From contig NZ_LJGW01000257.1 of NCBI RefSeq assembly GCF_001751255.1, positions 1 to 58,195 of the forward strand: a stretch of DNA of 58,195 nucleotides, written 5' to 3'. A program made the position numbers and the translations under genes. Below are positions 26,640-36,029 of this stretch, one piece after another. This DNA comes from Streptomyces nanshensis. Lineage in GTDB: Bacteria; Actinomycetota; Actinomycetes; Streptomycetales; Streptomycetaceae. Each line of letters opens with the position of its first letter. Position 1 is the first letter of the stretch. The notes beneath the pieces were generated by a model. That model saw nothing but the letters and a program-made list of their open reading frames with translations. It was not told where the DNA came from and did no database searches.

Positions 26640-26679
26640 CCGGCCCATGCCGTGAGTTCACGACCACGGCATGGGCCGG
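26640..26679 (+). terminator. Terminator after the yceI-like gene
   Basis: A perfect 15-bp stem (26640-26654 with 26665-26679) surrounds a ten-base loop. Confidence 0.88.
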
Positions 26680-26844
26680 TGTGTGTCCGCGGGCGGCTGC
26701 GGCCGTCGTACGGGCGCGGGGGAGGCGGAGACCCGACCGTGGCGGACGTACGGATCTTCGGTCGTTTCGCCGTGGCCCTACGATGGACGGGCCGGCGCGC
26801 ACCCCGACCTGGGGGCGCGACCCTCTTCGCCCAGGAGCGACGCC

Positions 26845-27309
26845 ATGCAGCGCACCATGTTCAAGTCCAAGATCCACCGGGCCACCGTGACCGAGGCCGA
26901 TCTGCACTACGTGGGGTCGGTCACCGTCGACGCCGAACTCATGGACGCCGCCGACCTGTTGCCCGGCGAACTCGTCCACATCGTCGACATCACCAACGGC
27001 TCGCGCCTGGAGACGTACGTCATCGAGGGCGAGCGCGGCTCGGGCGTCATCGGCGTCAACGGAGCGGCGGCCCATCTCGTACACCCCGGAGACCTGGTGA
27101 TCCTGATCAGCTACGCCCAGGTCGACGACGCGGAGGCGCGGGCGCTGCGCCCCGCGGTGGTCCACGTCGACGCGGACAACCGGATCGTGGGGCGCGGCTC
27201 TGACGCGTCGGAGCCGGTGCCCGGCGGCGGCACGGTGCGTGGGCCGCGCGCCGCCGTGGCCCCTACGTTCTCGGAGTCACCGGCGTCCCCCGCGTCCGTG
27301 GCGGGCTGA
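26845..27309 (+). CDS. panD: Aspartate 1-decarboxylase precursor PanD
   Basis: PanD makes beta-alanine from aspartate for pantothenate and CoA. The protein has 154 residues from ATG 26845 with CAGGAG upstream. It is a pyruvoyl enzyme: the self-cleavage site Gly24-Ser25 lies in [10 protein letters not shown], with [16 protein letters not shown] before it, and [20 protein letters not shown] matches the conserved core. Residues after about 125 are a Pro/Ser/Ala-rich tail absent from most PanD. TACGAT at 26779-26784 is a possible -10 element. panC and panB are not adjacent; the other CoA gene in the window is coaA, 26 kb away. Confidence 0.94.
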   Translation: MQRTMFKSKIHRATVTEADLHYVGSVTVDAELMDAADLLPGELVHIVDITNGSRLETYVIEGERGSGVIGVNGAAAHLVHPGDLVILISYAQVDDAEARALRPAVVHVDADNRIVGRGSDASEPVPGGGTVRGPRAAVAPTFSESPASPASVAG

Positions 27310-27353
27310 CTCCGCCGCCGGGCGACGGGTCCGACCGGGCCGGTTCAGCCGGT

Positions 27354-28325
27354 TCAGCCGAGATCGAGCACCAGCTTCCCGGCCGTACGCCCGGTCTCCC
27401 CGGCCTCATGCGCCTTCGCCGCGTCGGCCAGCGCGAACGTGCCGGCGACGACCGGGCGGAGCCTGCCCGTCTCGGCCAGCGCGGCGACGGCGCTCATGCC
27501 CGCCTGGTCGGCCTCGACGAGCATCACCTCGCCGCGTACGCCGAGCCGCGCCGCCTCGTCCGCCAGCGCCGCGGGCTCCTCCAGGAGGATCGAGACGAGC
27601 GTGCCGCCCGAGCGGAGCGTACGCAGCGAGCGAGTGCGGTGGTCGGCGCCGCCGACGGTGTCGAACACGACGTCCATGTCGCGGGCCGCGTCGGCGAAGT
27701 CGGTCTCGCGGTAGTCGATCAGCTCGTCGGTCCCCAGCTCGCGCAGCATCGCGTGCTTGCCGGAACTGGCCGTTCCCGTCACATGTGCGCCCCGGGCCTT
27801 GGCGATCTGCACGGCCAGATGTCCGACGCCGCCGGCCGCCGCGTGGATCAGCACCCGCTGTCCGGCACGCAGGCCCGCGGTGTCGACGAGCGCCTGCCAG
27901 GCGGTCAGTCCCGCGAGCGGCAGCGCTCCCGCCTGTACATGGCTGAGCTGCTCCGGCTTACGTACCAGCGCACGCGCCGGGGCGCGGACGTACTCGGCGT
28001 GCGATCCCACGCCGTACGGATAGGGCAGCATCCCGAACACCTCGTCGCCCGGCTTGTGCACGGTGACGCCGAGCCCCGTCGCCTCGACCACCCCGGAGAC
28101 GTCCCAGCCGAGGACGAACGGCGGGTTGCCCAGGAAGGCGCCGTACCGCCGGTGCTTCCAGTCCGTCGGGTTGAGGCCGGCGGCGCGCACCTGGACCAAG
28201 ACCTCGCTGGGGCCCGGCTGCGGCCGCTCCAGTTCCACTTCCTTCAGTACGGCGGGGTCGCCCAGCTCGTCTTGGCTGATGGCGCGCATGACGCTCGCGG
28301 CGCCCGATGTGTCGGTTTGTCTCAT
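27354..28325 (-). CDS. NADPH:quinone reductase-like MDR oxidoreductase
   Basis: The protein has 323 residues of the zinc-independent quinone oxidoreductase branch of the medium-chain dehydrogenase family. An N-terminal GroES-like domain (GLNPTDWKHRRYGAF, GWDVSGVVEATG) precedes the Rossmann domain, which carries the dinucleotide motif LIHAAAGGVGHLAVQIAKA. Catalytic and structural zinc cysteines are absent. The start at 28325 is favoured over the in-frame ATG at 28289 because a weak CAGCCT hexamer lies six bases upstream, but both are possible. It is divergent from a GlxA-type regulator across 69 bp, so co-regulation is likely. The substrate is unknown. Confidence 0.88.
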   Translation of the reverse strand: MRQTDTSGAASVMRAISQDELGDPAVLKEVELERPQPGPSEVLVQVRAAGLNPTDWKHRRYGAFLGNPPFVLGWDVSGVVEATGLGVTVHKPGDEVFGMLPYPYGVGSHAEYVRAPARALVRKPEQLSHVQAGALPLAGLTAWQALVDTAGLRAGQRVLIHAAAGGVGHLAVQIAKARGAHVTGTASSGKHAMLRELGTDELIDYRETDFADAARDMDVVFDTVGGADHRTRSLRTLRSGGTLVSILLEEPAALADEAARLGVRGEVMLVEADQAGMSAVAALAETGRLRPVVAGTFALADAAKAHEAGETGRTAGKLVLDLG

Positions 28326-28360
28326 ACGTCAAGGCTGACCTGACCCGTCGCACTCGGCAA

Positions 28361-28388
28361 TGGCAGGATTGCCAGCATTCGCTAGGAT
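28361..28388. promoter_or_regulatory. Operator-like inverted repeat and -10 in the divergent oxidoreductase/regulator promoter
   Basis: TGGCA-GGAT-TGCCA (28361-28374) is a perfect 5-bp inverted repeat in the 69-bp divergent gap. TAGGAT at 28383-28388 lies exactly six bases before the regulator ATG. An operator shared by both genes is a reasonable reading. Confidence 0.5.
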
Positions 28389-28394
28389 CGTGCC

Positions 28395-29345
28395 ATGCAT
28401 CGCGTGGTGGTCCTGGCCCTCGACGGCGTCTATCCCTTCGAACTCGGCATCCCCCACCGGGTGTTCGGGTCCGCCGACGGACGCTACGAGGTGGTCACGT
28501 GCAGCGTGGACGGACGTCCCGTACCGAGCGACTCCGACTTCGCGGTGGACGTCGGGCACGGCCCGGACGCGCTCACCACGGCCGACACGGTGGTGATCCC
28601 GCCCTTCGACCTGCGGCAGGCCACGGCCGAGCTTCCCGCACGGGTCCTCCGCGCCTTCGAGCTGATACCGCCCGGCGCCCGCACGGTGTCCATCTGCACG
28701 GGCGCCTTCGCGCTCGCCGCGACCGGCCGCCTCGACGGCCGCAGGGCCACCACGCACTGGGCGCTGGCCGCGGAATTCCGCCGCCTCTTCCCGGCCGTCG
28801 ACCTGGACGCGGACGTGCTGTTCATCGACGACGGGGACGTGCTGACCTCGGCAGGGGCCGCCTCCGGCATGGACGTCTGTCTGCACGTCGTACGCAACGA
28901 CCACGGCGCGGAGCTGGCGAACCGGGTGGCACGCCTGTGTGTCGTACCGCCGTGGCGGGACGGCGGTCAGGCGCAGTACATCGAGCATCCCGTGCCCGCG
29001 GCTGCGGCGGCCGGCACGTCCGCGACCCGGCAGTGGGCGCTGGAGCGGCTCCATCTGCCGCTGACGATGGCCGACTTGGCGGCGCACGCGCAGATGAGCC
29101 TGCGGACGTTCGCCCGGAGGTTCCGCGACGAGGTGGGGATGAGCCCGGGCCGGTGGGTGATCCAGCAGCGGGTCGTCAGGGCCCGGCAGTTGCTGGAGAG
29201 CAGCGATCTCTCCGTGGACCAGGTCGCGGTACGGGCGGGGTTCGCGACGGCAGCGTCGCTGCGCCAGCACCTCCAGGCGGCGATCGGCGTCGCACCGCTC
29301 GCGTACCGGCGTACGTTCCGGACCGCGGAGCGGGTGGAGTCGTGA
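28395..29345 (+). CDS. GlxA family AraC-type transcriptional regulator
   Basis: The 316-residue regulator has two parts. Residues 1 to about 185 form a DJ-1/PfpI-like domain (VVVLALDGVYPFELGIPHRVF, and SICTGAFALAATG with the nucleophile-elbow-like Cys). Residues about 215-310 form an AraC helix-turn-helix pair (TMADLAAHAQMSLRTFARRF and VDQVAVRAGFATAASLRQH). Such proteins usually activate or repress nearby catabolic or redox genes; here the divergent quinone reductase is the obvious candidate. The promoter looks leaderless. The ligand is unknown. Confidence 0.9.
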   Translation: MHRVVVLALDGVYPFELGIPHRVFGSADGRYEVVTCSVDGRPVPSDSDFAVDVGHGPDALTTADTVVIPPFDLRQATAELPARVLRAFELIPPGARTVSICTGAFALAATGRLDGRRATTHWALAAEFRRLFPAVDLDADVLFIDDGDVLTSAGAASGMDVCLHVVRNDHGAELANRVARLCVVPPWRDGGQAQYIEHPVPAAAAAGTSATRQWALERLHLPLTMADLAAHAQMSLRTFARRFRDEVGMSPGRWVIQQRVVRARQLLESSDLSVDQVAVRAGFATAASLRQHLQAAIGVAPLAYRRTFRTAERVES

Positions 29346-29901
29346 CGGCAGCGGCGGCGAACGGGCGCGGGTGCGCCGGTGCCAGGGGACCCGCGCGCTC
29401 ACACCATCGGGCATCGAGATGTGCACGTCGTTGACGCACGGGGACGTCCGCGAATGCGGCTCGCGCGCGGAGTGCTCAACGCCACGTGTGATTGAGGCCG
29501 TTGCGGGCCGGGCAGCCTGACCGGCAGGTGAGCGCTCCGGCAGGCCCCGCAAGGCGGCCGCCCCGATTGGCGTGCGCCAAACGCCTTATGGCACACTGTC
29601 CAGGTTGCTCGGTTGAGTGCCGATGCTGTGCGCCTCCCGCCGGGAGGACCGGAAGCGAGTCCCAGCGTATTCGTCGCTCCTTATCAGGAGCGGAAGTACG
29701 GGAATCTTCCGGGAAGTGCAGGAGGGGCTTCCAGCCAGGCACCCGGTGGGTCCGTACCCCCGAATCCTTTCTCTCGAGAGAAACCTCCGCGGTTCGTTGC
29801 GGGAAGGGTTACGACACGCCCGACCGCGTGGGTCGGAAGGTCGAGGAGGACGGCACCCATGGGTTCCAGAGCGTTACGAGAGACAGGACTACGAAGTAGC
29901 C
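29346..29901 (+). promoter_or_regulatory. Promoter and long structured leader of the S10 operon
   Basis: No gene is credible in this 556-bp stretch. A candidate promoter is TTGGCG (29567-29572) with CACACT (29592-29597), but the 19-bp spacing makes it uncertain. The following 300 nt contain several hairpins: CCTCCCG-C-CGGGAGG (29633-29647), GCTCC-TTATCA-GGAGC near 29675, the palindrome TCTCTCGAGAGA near 29771, and the rpsL-like hairpin at 29812-29836. Such a leader suits autoregulation of ribosomal protein synthesis; in E. coli L4 acts on the S10 leader, but no equivalent is proven here. Confidence 0.55.
29812..29836 (+). promoter_or_regulatory. Conserved hairpin in the rpsJ leader
   Basis: CCGACC (29820-29825) pairs with GGTCGG (29831-29836) around GCGTG, preceded by CGACACGC. 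It matches the rpsL leader element at 21365-21389 in 23 of 25 bases and lies 65 nt before the rpsJ start. Confidence 0.6.
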
Positions 29902-30210
29902 ATGGCGGGACAGAAGATCCGCATCCGGCTCAAGGCCTACGACCACGAGGTCATCGACAACTCCGCGAAGAAGATCGTCGAGACGGTGACGCGCACGGGC
30001 GCGTCGGTCGCAGGCCCGGTGCCGCTGCCCACTGAGAAGAACGTGTACTGCGTCATCAAGTCGCCGCACAAGTACAAGGACGCGCGCGAGCACTTCGAGA
30101 TGCGCACCCACAAGCGTCTGATCGACATCCTCGACCCGACGCCCAAGACCGTTGACTCGCTGATGCGCCTGGACCTTCCGGCCGGCGTCGACATCGAGAT
30201 CAAGCTCTGA
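29902..30210 (+). CDS. rpsJ: 30S ribosomal protein S10
   Basis: S10 is in the 30S head and also binds NusB and NusG (NusE function). The 102-residue protein has the usual [21 protein letters not shown] start and [21 protein letters not shown]. It is the first gene of the S10-spc-alpha supercluster; rplC follows after 16 bp. Confidence 0.98.
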   Translation: MAGQKIRIRLKAYDHEVIDNSAKKIVETVTRTGASVAGPVPLPTEKNVYCVIKSPHKYKDAREHFEMRTHKRLIDILDPTPKTVDSLMRLDLPAGVDIEIKL

Positions 30211-30226
30211 GGGGTGCGGGAAGAAG

Positions 30227-30871
30227 ATGGCTAAGCAGATCAAGGGCGTCCTGGGCGAGAAGCTCGGCATGACCCAGGTCTGGGACGACAAGAACCGCGT
30301 CGTTCCCGTGACCGTCGTCAAGGCCGGGCCCAATGTCGTGACCCAGGTCCGCACCGCAGACAAGGACGGCTACGAGGCCGTCCAGATCGCCTTCGGCGAG
30401 ATCGACCCGCGCAAGGTGAACAAGCCCCTCAAGGGCCACTTCGCCAAGGCCGACGTCACTCCCCGCCGTCACCTCGTCGAGCTGCGTACCTCCGACGCCG
30501 GTGAGTACAGCCCCGGCCAGGAGATCAACGCCGACGCCTTCGAGGCGGGCGGCAAGGTGGACGTGACGGGCAAGTCCAAGGGCAAGGGCTTCGCCGGCGG
30601 CATGAAGCGCCACGGCTTCCGCGGCGGCAAGGCCTCCCACGGTGCGCACCGCATCCACCGCAAGCCCGGTGCCATCGGCGGCTGTGCCACGCCCGGCCGT
30701 GTCTTCAAGGGCACGCGGATGCCCGGCCGCATGGGCAACGAGCGGGTCACCACCCAGAACCTGACCGTCCATGCCGTTGACGCGGAGAAGGGCCTGCTGC
30801 TCATCAAGGGCGCTGTCCCGGGTCCGAACGGCGGCCTCGTCCTGGTCCGCACCGCGGCCAAGGGGGCCTGA
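30227..30871 (+). CDS. rplC: 50S ribosomal protein L3
   Basis: L3 initiates 50S assembly and reaches towards the peptidyl transferase centre. The protein has 214 residues. [20 protein letters not shown] opens it, and the central loop contains [20 protein letters not shown] and [32 protein letters not shown] ribosome binding site precedes the ATG. Confidence 0.98.
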   Translation: MAKQIKGVLGEKLGMTQVWDDKNRVVPVTVVKAGPNVVTQVRTADKDGYEAVQIAFGEIDPRKVNKPLKGHFAKADVTPRRHLVELRTSDAGEYSPGQEINADAFEAGGKVDVTGKSKGKGFAGGMKRHGFRGGKASHGAHRIHRKPGAIGGCATPGRVFKGTRMPGRMGNERVTTQNLTVHAVDAEKGLLLIKGAVPGPNGGLVLVRTAAKGA

Positions 30872-30880
30872 GGTTAAACC

Positions 30881-31540
30881 ATGACTACCGTTGACATCCT
30901 TTCGCCTGCCGGCAAGAAGGACGGCTCCGTCGAGCTCCCCTCGGAGATCTTCGACGCGCAGGTCAGCGTTCCGCTGATCCACCAGGTCGTCGTCGCACAG
31001 CTGGCCGCTGCCCGTCAGGGCACGCACAAGACCAAGACGCGCGGCGAGGTCCGCGGCGGCGGCAAGAAGCCGTACCGCCAGAAGGGCACCGGCCGCGCCC
31101 GTCAGGGCTCGACCCGCGCACCGCAGTTCGCCGGCGGTGGCGTCGTCCACGGCCCCGTTCCGCGTGACTACTCGCAGCGGACGCCGAAGAAGATGAAGGC
31201 CGCCGCGCTGCGCGGTGCCCTCTCGGACCGCGCCCGCCACGGCCGCGTCCACGTCGTCTCCGGCGTCGTGGAGAGCGAGGTCTCCACCAAGGCCGCGAAG
31301 ACGCTGCTGAACAAGATCAGCGAGCGCAAGCACGTGCTCCTGGTCGCCGAGCGCGCCGACGAGACCGCCTGGCTCTCCGCACGGAACCTGCCCCAGGTGC
31401 ACATCCTGGAGCCGGGCCAGCTCAACACGTACGACGTGCTCGTCTCGGACGACGTGGTCTTCACCAAGGCCGCCTTCGAGTCCTTCGTGACCGGCCCGCA
31501 GAAGGCCGACACCACTGAGCTCGAAGGGAGCGAAGCCTGA
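30881..31540 (+). CDS. rplD: 50S ribosomal protein L4
   Basis: L4 lines the peptide exit tunnel and in E. coli represses the S10 operon. The 219-residue protein contains the tunnel loop with [20 protein letters not shown] and [20 protein letters not shown]. Its TGA overlaps the rplW ATG (TGATG), showing coupled translation. Confidence 0.98.
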   Translation: MTTVDILSPAGKKDGSVELPSEIFDAQVSVPLIHQVVVAQLAAARQGTHKTKTRGEVRGGGKKPYRQKGTGRARQGSTRAPQFAGGGVVHGPVPRDYSQRTPKKMKAAALRGALSDRARHGRVHVVSGVVESEVSTKAAKTLLNKISERKHVLLVAERADETAWLSARNLPQVHILEPGQLNTYDVLVSDDVVFTKAAFESFVTGPQKADTTELEGSEA

Positions 31541-31872
31541 TGAGCGAGACGTCCGCCGCCCAGCCCGTCAGCAAGACGTTCACGGACCCCCGGGACATCT
31601 TGATCAAGCCCGTGGTCTCGGAGAAGAGCTACGCGCTGCTGGACGAGAACAAGTACACCTTCGTCGTCGACCCCCGTGCCAACAAGACCCAGATCAAGCA
31701 GGCCGTCGAAGCGGTCTTCTCGGTCAAGGTCAGCGGGGTCAACACGCTCAACCGGCAGGGCAAGCGCAAGCGCACCCGCACCGGTTACGGCAAGCGCGCC
31801 GACACCAAGCGCGCCATCGTGACCCTGGTCGAGGGCGACCGAATCGACATCTTCGGCGGTCCGGTCTCCTGA
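31540..31872 (+). CDS. rplW: 50S ribosomal protein L23
   Basis: L23 stands at the tunnel exit and is the docking site for trigger factor and SRP. The 110-residue protein has a short N-terminal extension, then [20 protein letters not shown] and the RNA-binding loop [20 protein letters not shown]. It is coupled to rplD by a one-base overlap. Confidence 0.98.
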   Translation: MSETSAAQPVSKTFTDPRDILIKPVVSEKSYALLDENKYTFVVDPRANKTQIKQAVEAVFSVKVSGVNTLNRQGKRKRTRTGYGKRADTKRAIVTLVEGDRIDIFGGPVS

Positions 31873-31911
31873 CGGAGACAGGACCGTCCGATATCGGACG
31901 AGGACTGAGAA

Positions 31912-32748
31912 ATGGGTATCCGCAAGTACAAGCCGACGACTCCGGGCCGTCGTGGCGCCAGTGTCGCCGACTTCGTCGAGATCACGCGGTCCACGCCGGA
32001 GAAGTCGCTGGTGCGCCCGCTGCACAGCAAGGGCGGCCGTAACAACGCCGGTCGTGTGACCGCTCGCCACCAGGGCGGCGGCCACAAGCGCGCCTACCGC
32101 GTGATCGACTTCCGTCGTCACGACAAGGACGGCGTGCCTGCCAAGGTCGCGCACATCGAGTACGACCCCAACCGCACCGCGCGCATCGCGCTGCTGCACT
32201 ACGCCGACGGCGAGAAGCGCTATATCCTCGCGCCCGCCGGCCTGACGCAGGGCAGCCGCGTGGAGAACGGTCCCGGGGCCGACATCAAGCCGGGCAACAA
32301 CCTGGCGCTGCGCAACATCCCCGTCGGTACGACGATCCACGCGATCGAGCTGCGGCCCGGCGGCGGCGCCAAGTTCGCCCGCTCCGCGGGTGCTTCGGTG
32401 CAGCTTCTGGCAAAGGAGGGCCGCATGGCCCACCTGCGCATGCCGTCCGGTGAGATCCGCCTGGTCGACGTCCGCTGCCGCGCCACCGTCGGCGAGGTCG
32501 GCAACGCCGAGCAGTCGAACATCAACTGGGGCAAGGCCGGCCGCATGCGCTGGAAGGGCGTCCGCCCGACCGTCCGCGGCGTGGTCATGAACCCGATCGA
32601 CCACCCGCACGGTGGTGGTGAGGGTCGCACCTCCGGTGGCCGCCACCCGGTTTCGCCGTGGGGTCAGAAGGAGGGGCGTACGCGCTCGCCGAAGAAGGCC
32701 AGCAACAAGTACATCGTCCGCCGCCGCAAGACGAACAAGAAGCGCTAG
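31912..32748 (+). CDS. rplB: 50S ribosomal protein L2
   Basis: L2 is required for subunit association and peptidyl transferase activity. The 278-residue protein has the normal length, the core [20 protein letters not shown], and the conserved C-terminal [20 protein letters not shown] containing the near-universal His in the active-centre loop. Confidence 0.98.
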   Translation: MGIRKYKPTTPGRRGASVADFVEITRSTPEKSLVRPLHSKGGRNNAGRVTARHQGGGHKRAYRVIDFRRHDKDGVPAKVAHIEYDPNRTARIALLHYADGEKRYILAPAGLTQGSRVENGPGADIKPGNNLALRNIPVGTTIHAIELRPGGGAKFARSAGASVQLLAKEGRMAHLRMPSGEIRLVDVRCRATVGEVGNAEQSNINWGKAGRMRWKGVRPTVRGVVMNPIDHPHGGGEGRTSGGRHPVSPWGQKEGRTRSPKKASNKYIVRRRKTNKKR

Positions 32749-32762
32749 GAGGCGGGTTTTAG

Positions 32763-33044
32763 ATGCCGCGCAGTCTCAAGAAGGGGCCCTTCGTCGACGA
32801 CCACCTGATCAAGAAGGTGGACGTGCAGAACGACGCGGGCTCCAAGAACGTCATCAAGACCTGGTCCCGCCGCTCGATGATCGTCCCGGCCATGCTCGGC
32901 CACACGATCGCGGTACACGACGGCCGCAAGCACGTCCCGGTGTTCGTCACCGAGTCGATGGTCGGCCACAAGCTCGGCGAATTCGCGCCGACCCGCACCT
33001 TCCGCGGCCACGTCAAGGACGACCGCAAGTCGCGTCGTCGCTGA
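32763..33044 (+). CDS. rpsS: 30S ribosomal protein S19
   Basis: S19 contacts the A-site finger and pairs with S13 in the 30S head. The 93-residue protein starts [19 protein letters not shown] and has [20 protein letters not shown]. It lies 14 bp after rplB with AGGAGGCGGG upstream. Confidence 0.98.
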   Translation: MPRSLKKGPFVDDHLIKKVDVQNDAGSKNVIKTWSRRSMIVPAMLGHTIAVHDGRKHVPVFVTESMVGHKLGEFAPTRTFRGHVKDDRKSRRR

Positions 33045-33087
33045 TGGCGGGGTGTGAAGACCTATGACTGACACCGAAGGGACAACC

Positions 33088-33435
33088 ATGGAAGCCAGGG
33101 CCTCCGCGCGCTATGTGCGCGTCACGCCCATGAAGGCCCGCCGGGTGGTGGACCTCGTCCGTGGCTTGCCTGCCACGGAGGCTCAGGCGGTCCTGCGCTT
33201 CGCCCCGCAGGCCGCGAGCGTGCCGGTGGGCAAGGTGCTGGACAGCGCCATCGCCAATGCCGCACACAACTACGACCACACGGACGCCGACAGCCTCGTC
33301 ATCTCCGAGGCGTACGTCGACGAGGGCCCGACCCTGAAGCGTTTCCGTCCGCGCGCCCAGGGCCGCGCCTACCGGATCCGCAAGCGGACGAGCCACATCA
33401 CGGTGGTCGTGAGCAGCAAGGAAGGAACCCGGTAA
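33088..33435 (+). CDS. rplV: 50S ribosomal protein L22
   Basis: L22 spans the exit tunnel; its beta-hairpin is the site of macrolide-resistance changes. The protein has 115 residues from ATG 33088 ([20 protein letters not shown]), which matches the normal streptomycete start; an upstream in-frame ATG at 33064 would add eight residues. The hairpin region [20 protein letters not shown] is intact. Its TAA overlaps the rpsC ATG. Confidence 0.97.
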   Translation: MEARASARYVRVTPMKARRVVDLVRGLPATEAQAVLRFAPQAASVPVGKVLDSAIANAAHNYDHTDADSLVISEAYVDEGPTLKRFRPRAQGRAYRIRKRTSHITVVVSSKEGTR

Positions 33436-34271
33436 TGGGCCAGAAGGTAAACCCGCACGGGTTCCGCCTCGGCATCACCACCGACTTCAAGTCGCGTTGG
33501 TACGCCGACAAGCTCTACAAGGACTACATCAAGGAAGACGTCGCGATCCGCAAGATGCTCACGCAGGGCATGGAGCGGGCCGGCATCTCCAAGGTGGAGA
33601 TCGAGCGCACCCGTGACCGCGTACGTGTCGACGTGCACACCGCACGTCCCGGCATCGTCATCGGCCGCCGCGGCGCCGAGGCAGACAGGCTCCGGGGCAA
33701 CCTGGAGAAGCTGACCGGCAAGCAGATCCAGTTCAACATCCTCGAGGTCAAGAACCCCGAGACGGATGCGCAGTTGGTGGCCCAGGCCGTCGCCGAGCAG
33801 CTCTCCTCCCGCGTCTCCTTCCGCCGTGCCATGCGCAAGAGCATGCAGACGACGATGAAGGCGGGCGCGAAGGGCATCAAGATCCAGTGCGGTGGCCGCC
33901 TCGGCGGCGCCGAGATGTCCCGCTCGGAGTTCTACCGCGAGGGCCGCGTGCCCCTGCACACGCTCCGCGCGAACGTCGACTACGGCTTCTTCGAGGCCAG
34001 GACCACCTTCGGCCGTATCGGCGTGAAGGTCTGGATCTACAAGGGTGACGTCAAGAACATCGCTGAGGTCCGCGCCGAGAACGCCGCCGCACGTGCGGGC
34101 AACCGCCCGTCCCGCGGTGGCGGCAGCGACCGCCCCCGTCGTGGTGGCGAGCGCGGCGGCCGCGGCCGCAAGCCGCAGCAGCAGAACGCACCCGCCGAGG
34201 CCCCCAAGGCCGAGGCGGCGGCGCCCGCCGCTGCGGCCGCAGAGCCCGGCGCTGCCGGGAAGGAGGGCTGA
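33435..34271 (+). CDS. rpsC: 30S ribosomal protein S3
   Basis: S3 forms part of the mRNA entry channel. The 278-residue protein has the KH domain ([20 protein letters not shown]) and the C-terminal domain with [20 protein letters not shown]. The last 60 or so residues form an Arg/Gly/Pro/Ala-rich low-complexity tail ([20 protein letters not shown] onwards), longer than in E. coli but usual in actinobacteria. It is translationally coupled to rplV. Confidence 0.98.
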   Translation: MGQKVNPHGFRLGITTDFKSRWYADKLYKDYIKEDVAIRKMLTQGMERAGISKVEIERTRDRVRVDVHTARPGIVIGRRGAEADRLRGNLEKLTGKQIQFNILEVKNPETDAQLVAQAVAEQLSSRVSFRRAMRKSMQTTMKAGAKGIKIQCGGRLGGAEMSRSEFYREGRVPLHTLRANVDYGFFEARTTFGRIGVKVWIYKGDVKNIAEVRAENAAARAGNRPSRGGGSDRPRRGGERGGRGRKPQQQNAPAEAPKAEAAAPAAAAAEPGAAGKEG

Positions 34272-34276
34272 CCGCC

Positions 34277-34696
34277 ATGCTTATCCCGCGCAGGGTCAAG
34301 CACCGTAAGCAGCACCACCCGAAGCGCACGGGCATGGCCAAGGGTGGCACCGAAGTCTCGTTCGGCGAGTACGGCATCCAGGCCGTCACCGCGGCGTACG
34401 TGACGAACCGGCAGATCGAGGCAGCTCGTATCTCCATGACCCGTCACATCAAGCGTGGCGGCAAGGTGTGGATCAACATCTACCCGGACCGCCCGCTGAC
34501 GAAGAAGCCCGCCGAGACCCGCATGGGTTCCGGCAAGGGCTCTCCGGAGTGGTGGATCGCGAACGTCAAGCCGGGACGGGTGATGTTCGAGCTGTCCTAC
34601 CCGAACGAGAAGATTGCCAAGGAGGCGCTCACCCGCGCCGCCCACAAGCTTCCGATGAAGTGCCGGATCGTTCGGCGCGAGGCAGGTGAGTCGTGA
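34277..34696 (+). CDS. rplP: 50S ribosomal protein L16
   Basis: L16 helps position tRNA in the A and P sites. The 139-residue protein has [40 protein letters not shown] and [20 protein letters not shown], the last carrying the conserved Arg that is hydroxylated in some bacteria. Its stop overlaps the rpmC ATG by one base. Confidence 0.98.
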   Translation: MLIPRRVKHRKQHHPKRTGMAKGGTEVSFGEYGIQAVTAAYVTNRQIEAARISMTRHIKRGGKVWINIYPDRPLTKKPAETRMGSGKGSPEWWIANVKPGRVMFELSYPNEKIAKEALTRAAHKLPMKCRIVRREAGES

Positions 34697-34920
34697 TGGC
34701 GGCCGGCACGAAGGCCACCGAGCTGCGTGAGCTGGGCGACGAGGAGCTTCTCGGCAAGCTTCGCGAGTCCAAGGAAGAGCTGTTCAACCTCCGCTTCCAG
34801 GCGGCGACCGGGCAGTTGGAGAATCACGGCCGGCTGAAGGCCGTCCGTAAGGACATCGCCCGGATCTACACCCTGATGCGTGAGCGTGAGCTGGGCATCG
34901 AGACGGTGGAGAGCGCCTGA
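34696..34920 (+). CDS. rpmC: 50S ribosomal protein L29
   Basis: L29 is a small helical protein beside L23 at the tunnel exit. The 74-residue protein has [20 protein letters not shown] and [23 protein letters not shown] 34696 is chosen, in the TGATG overlap with rplP; GTG 34693 is an alternative. Its own stop overlaps rpsQ in the same way. Confidence 0.97.
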   Translation: MAAGTKATELRELGDEELLGKLRESKEELFNLRFQAATGQLENHGRLKAVRKDIARIYTLMRERELGIETVESA

Positions 34921-35204
34921 TGAGCGAGACGAATGTGACAGAGACGAAGCAGGAGCGCGGCTTCCGCAAGACCCGCGAGGGTCTGGTCGTCAGCGACAAG
35001 ATGGACAAGACCGTCGTCGTCGCCGTCGAGGACCGCGTCAAGCACGCGCTGTACGGCAAGGTCATCCGCCGTACCAACAAGCTCAAGGCTCACGACGAGC
35101 AGAACGCCGCCGGGGTCGGCGACCGCGTACTCCTCATGGAGACCCGGCCGCTGTCCGCGACCAAGCGCTGGCGCATCGTCGAGATCCTCGAGAAGGCGAA
35201 GTAA
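34920..35204 (+). CDS. rpsQ: 30S ribosomal protein S17
   Basis: S17 is an early 16S-binding OB-fold protein. The 94-residue protein has an acidic N-terminal extension, then [20 protein letters not shown] and the C-terminal [19 protein letters not shown]. It ends the tightly coupled S10 run. A 130-bp gap with a CCTGCCGGGAACCGGCAG hairpin follows before rplN, the S10/spc border. Confidence 0.98.
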   Translation: MSETNVTETKQERGFRKTREGLVVSDKMDKTVVVAVEDRVKHALYGKVIRRTNKLKAHDEQNAAGVGDRVLLMETRPLSATKRWRIVEILEKAK

Positions 35205-35334
35205 GCAGTTCCGCAAGGGAATTGGCTTGGCAATCAGCCTGGGGACCCCCAGGACAGTTCCGCCAGGCTCGGCAGGGCACGTCCCGCACGGGATGTGACC
35301 CTGCCGGGAACCGGCAGACGATCAGGAGATAGAC

Positions 35335-35703
35335 GTGATCCAGCAGGAGTCCCGGCTGCGCGTCGCCGACAACACGGGTGCGAAGGAGATTCTCACCATC
35401 CGTGTGCTCGGCGGTTCGGGCCGGCGCTACGCGGGCGTCGGTGACGTCGTCGTCGCTACCGTCAAGGACGCGATCCCGGGCGGGAACGTGAAGAAGGGCG
35501 ACATCGTCAAGGCCGTCATCGTGCGCACCGTCAAGGAGCGCCGCCGGCCCGACGGCTCGTACATCCGCTTCGACGAGAACGCGGCGGTCATCCTCAAGAA
35601 CGACGGTGACCCCCGCGGCACCCGCATCTTCGGCCCGGTCGGCCGGGAGCTGCGCGAGAAGAAGTTCATGAAGATCATCTCGCTCGCGCCGGAGGTGCTG
35701 TGA
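35335..35703 (+). CDS. rplN: 50S ribosomal protein L14
   Basis: L14 lies at the subunit interface and binds the silencing factor RsfS. The 122-residue protein has the pattern [20 protein letters not shown] and [20 protein letters not shown]. It starts at GTG with CAGGAGATAG upstream and is the first gene of the spc segment. Confidence 0.98.
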   Translation: MIQQESRLRVADNTGAKEILTIRVLGGSGRRYAGVGDVVVATVKDAIPGGNVKKGDIVKAVIVRTVKERRRPDGSYIRFDENAAVILKNDGDPRGTRIFGPVGRELREKKFMKIISLAPEVL

Positions 35704-35705
35704 CG

Positions 35706-36029
35706 ATGAAGATCAAGAAGGGCGACCTGGTCCAGGTCATCACCGGCAAGGACAAGGGCAAGCAGGGCAAGGTCATCGTGGCCTACCCCCGCGAGGACCG
35801 CGTCCTGGTCGAGGGTGTCAACCGGGTCAAGAAGCACACCAAGGCCGGCCAGACCGCCCGTGGTTCGAAGACCGGCGGGATCGTGACGACCGAGGCTCCG
35901 GTCCACGTGAGCAACGTGCAGCTCGTGGTGGAGAAGGACGGCAACAAGGTCGTCACCCGCGTCGGGTACCGCTTCGACGACGACGGCAACAAGATCCGCG
36001 TTGCCAAGCGGACCGGTGAGGACATCTGA
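35706..36029 (+). CDS. rplX: 50S ribosomal protein L24
   Basis: L24 is an assembly initiator with a KOW motif: [20 protein letters not shown]. The protein has 107 residues from ATG 35706. This start fits the GGAGG in the end of rplN and the usual streptomycete length; GTG 35700 is an alternative. Its TGA overlaps the rplE ATG. Confidence 0.97.
   Translation: MKIKKGDLVQVITGKDKGKQGKVIVAYPREDRVLVEGVNRVKKHTKAGQTARGSKTGGIVTTEAPVHVSNVQLVVEKDGNKVVTRVGYRFDDDGNKIRVAKRTGEDI

Noticed and set aside
28307..29434. A 375-codon rightward frame overlapping the GlxA-type regulator
   Set aside because: It is an out-of-frame, Arg/Gly-rich shadow of the regulator gene; the regulator frame carries clear DJ-1-like and AraC domains.
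33064..33087. ATG 33064 as the rplV start
   Set aside because: It adds MTDTEGTT, which is not part of L22, and has no clear ribosome binding site; ATG 33088 matches the family start.
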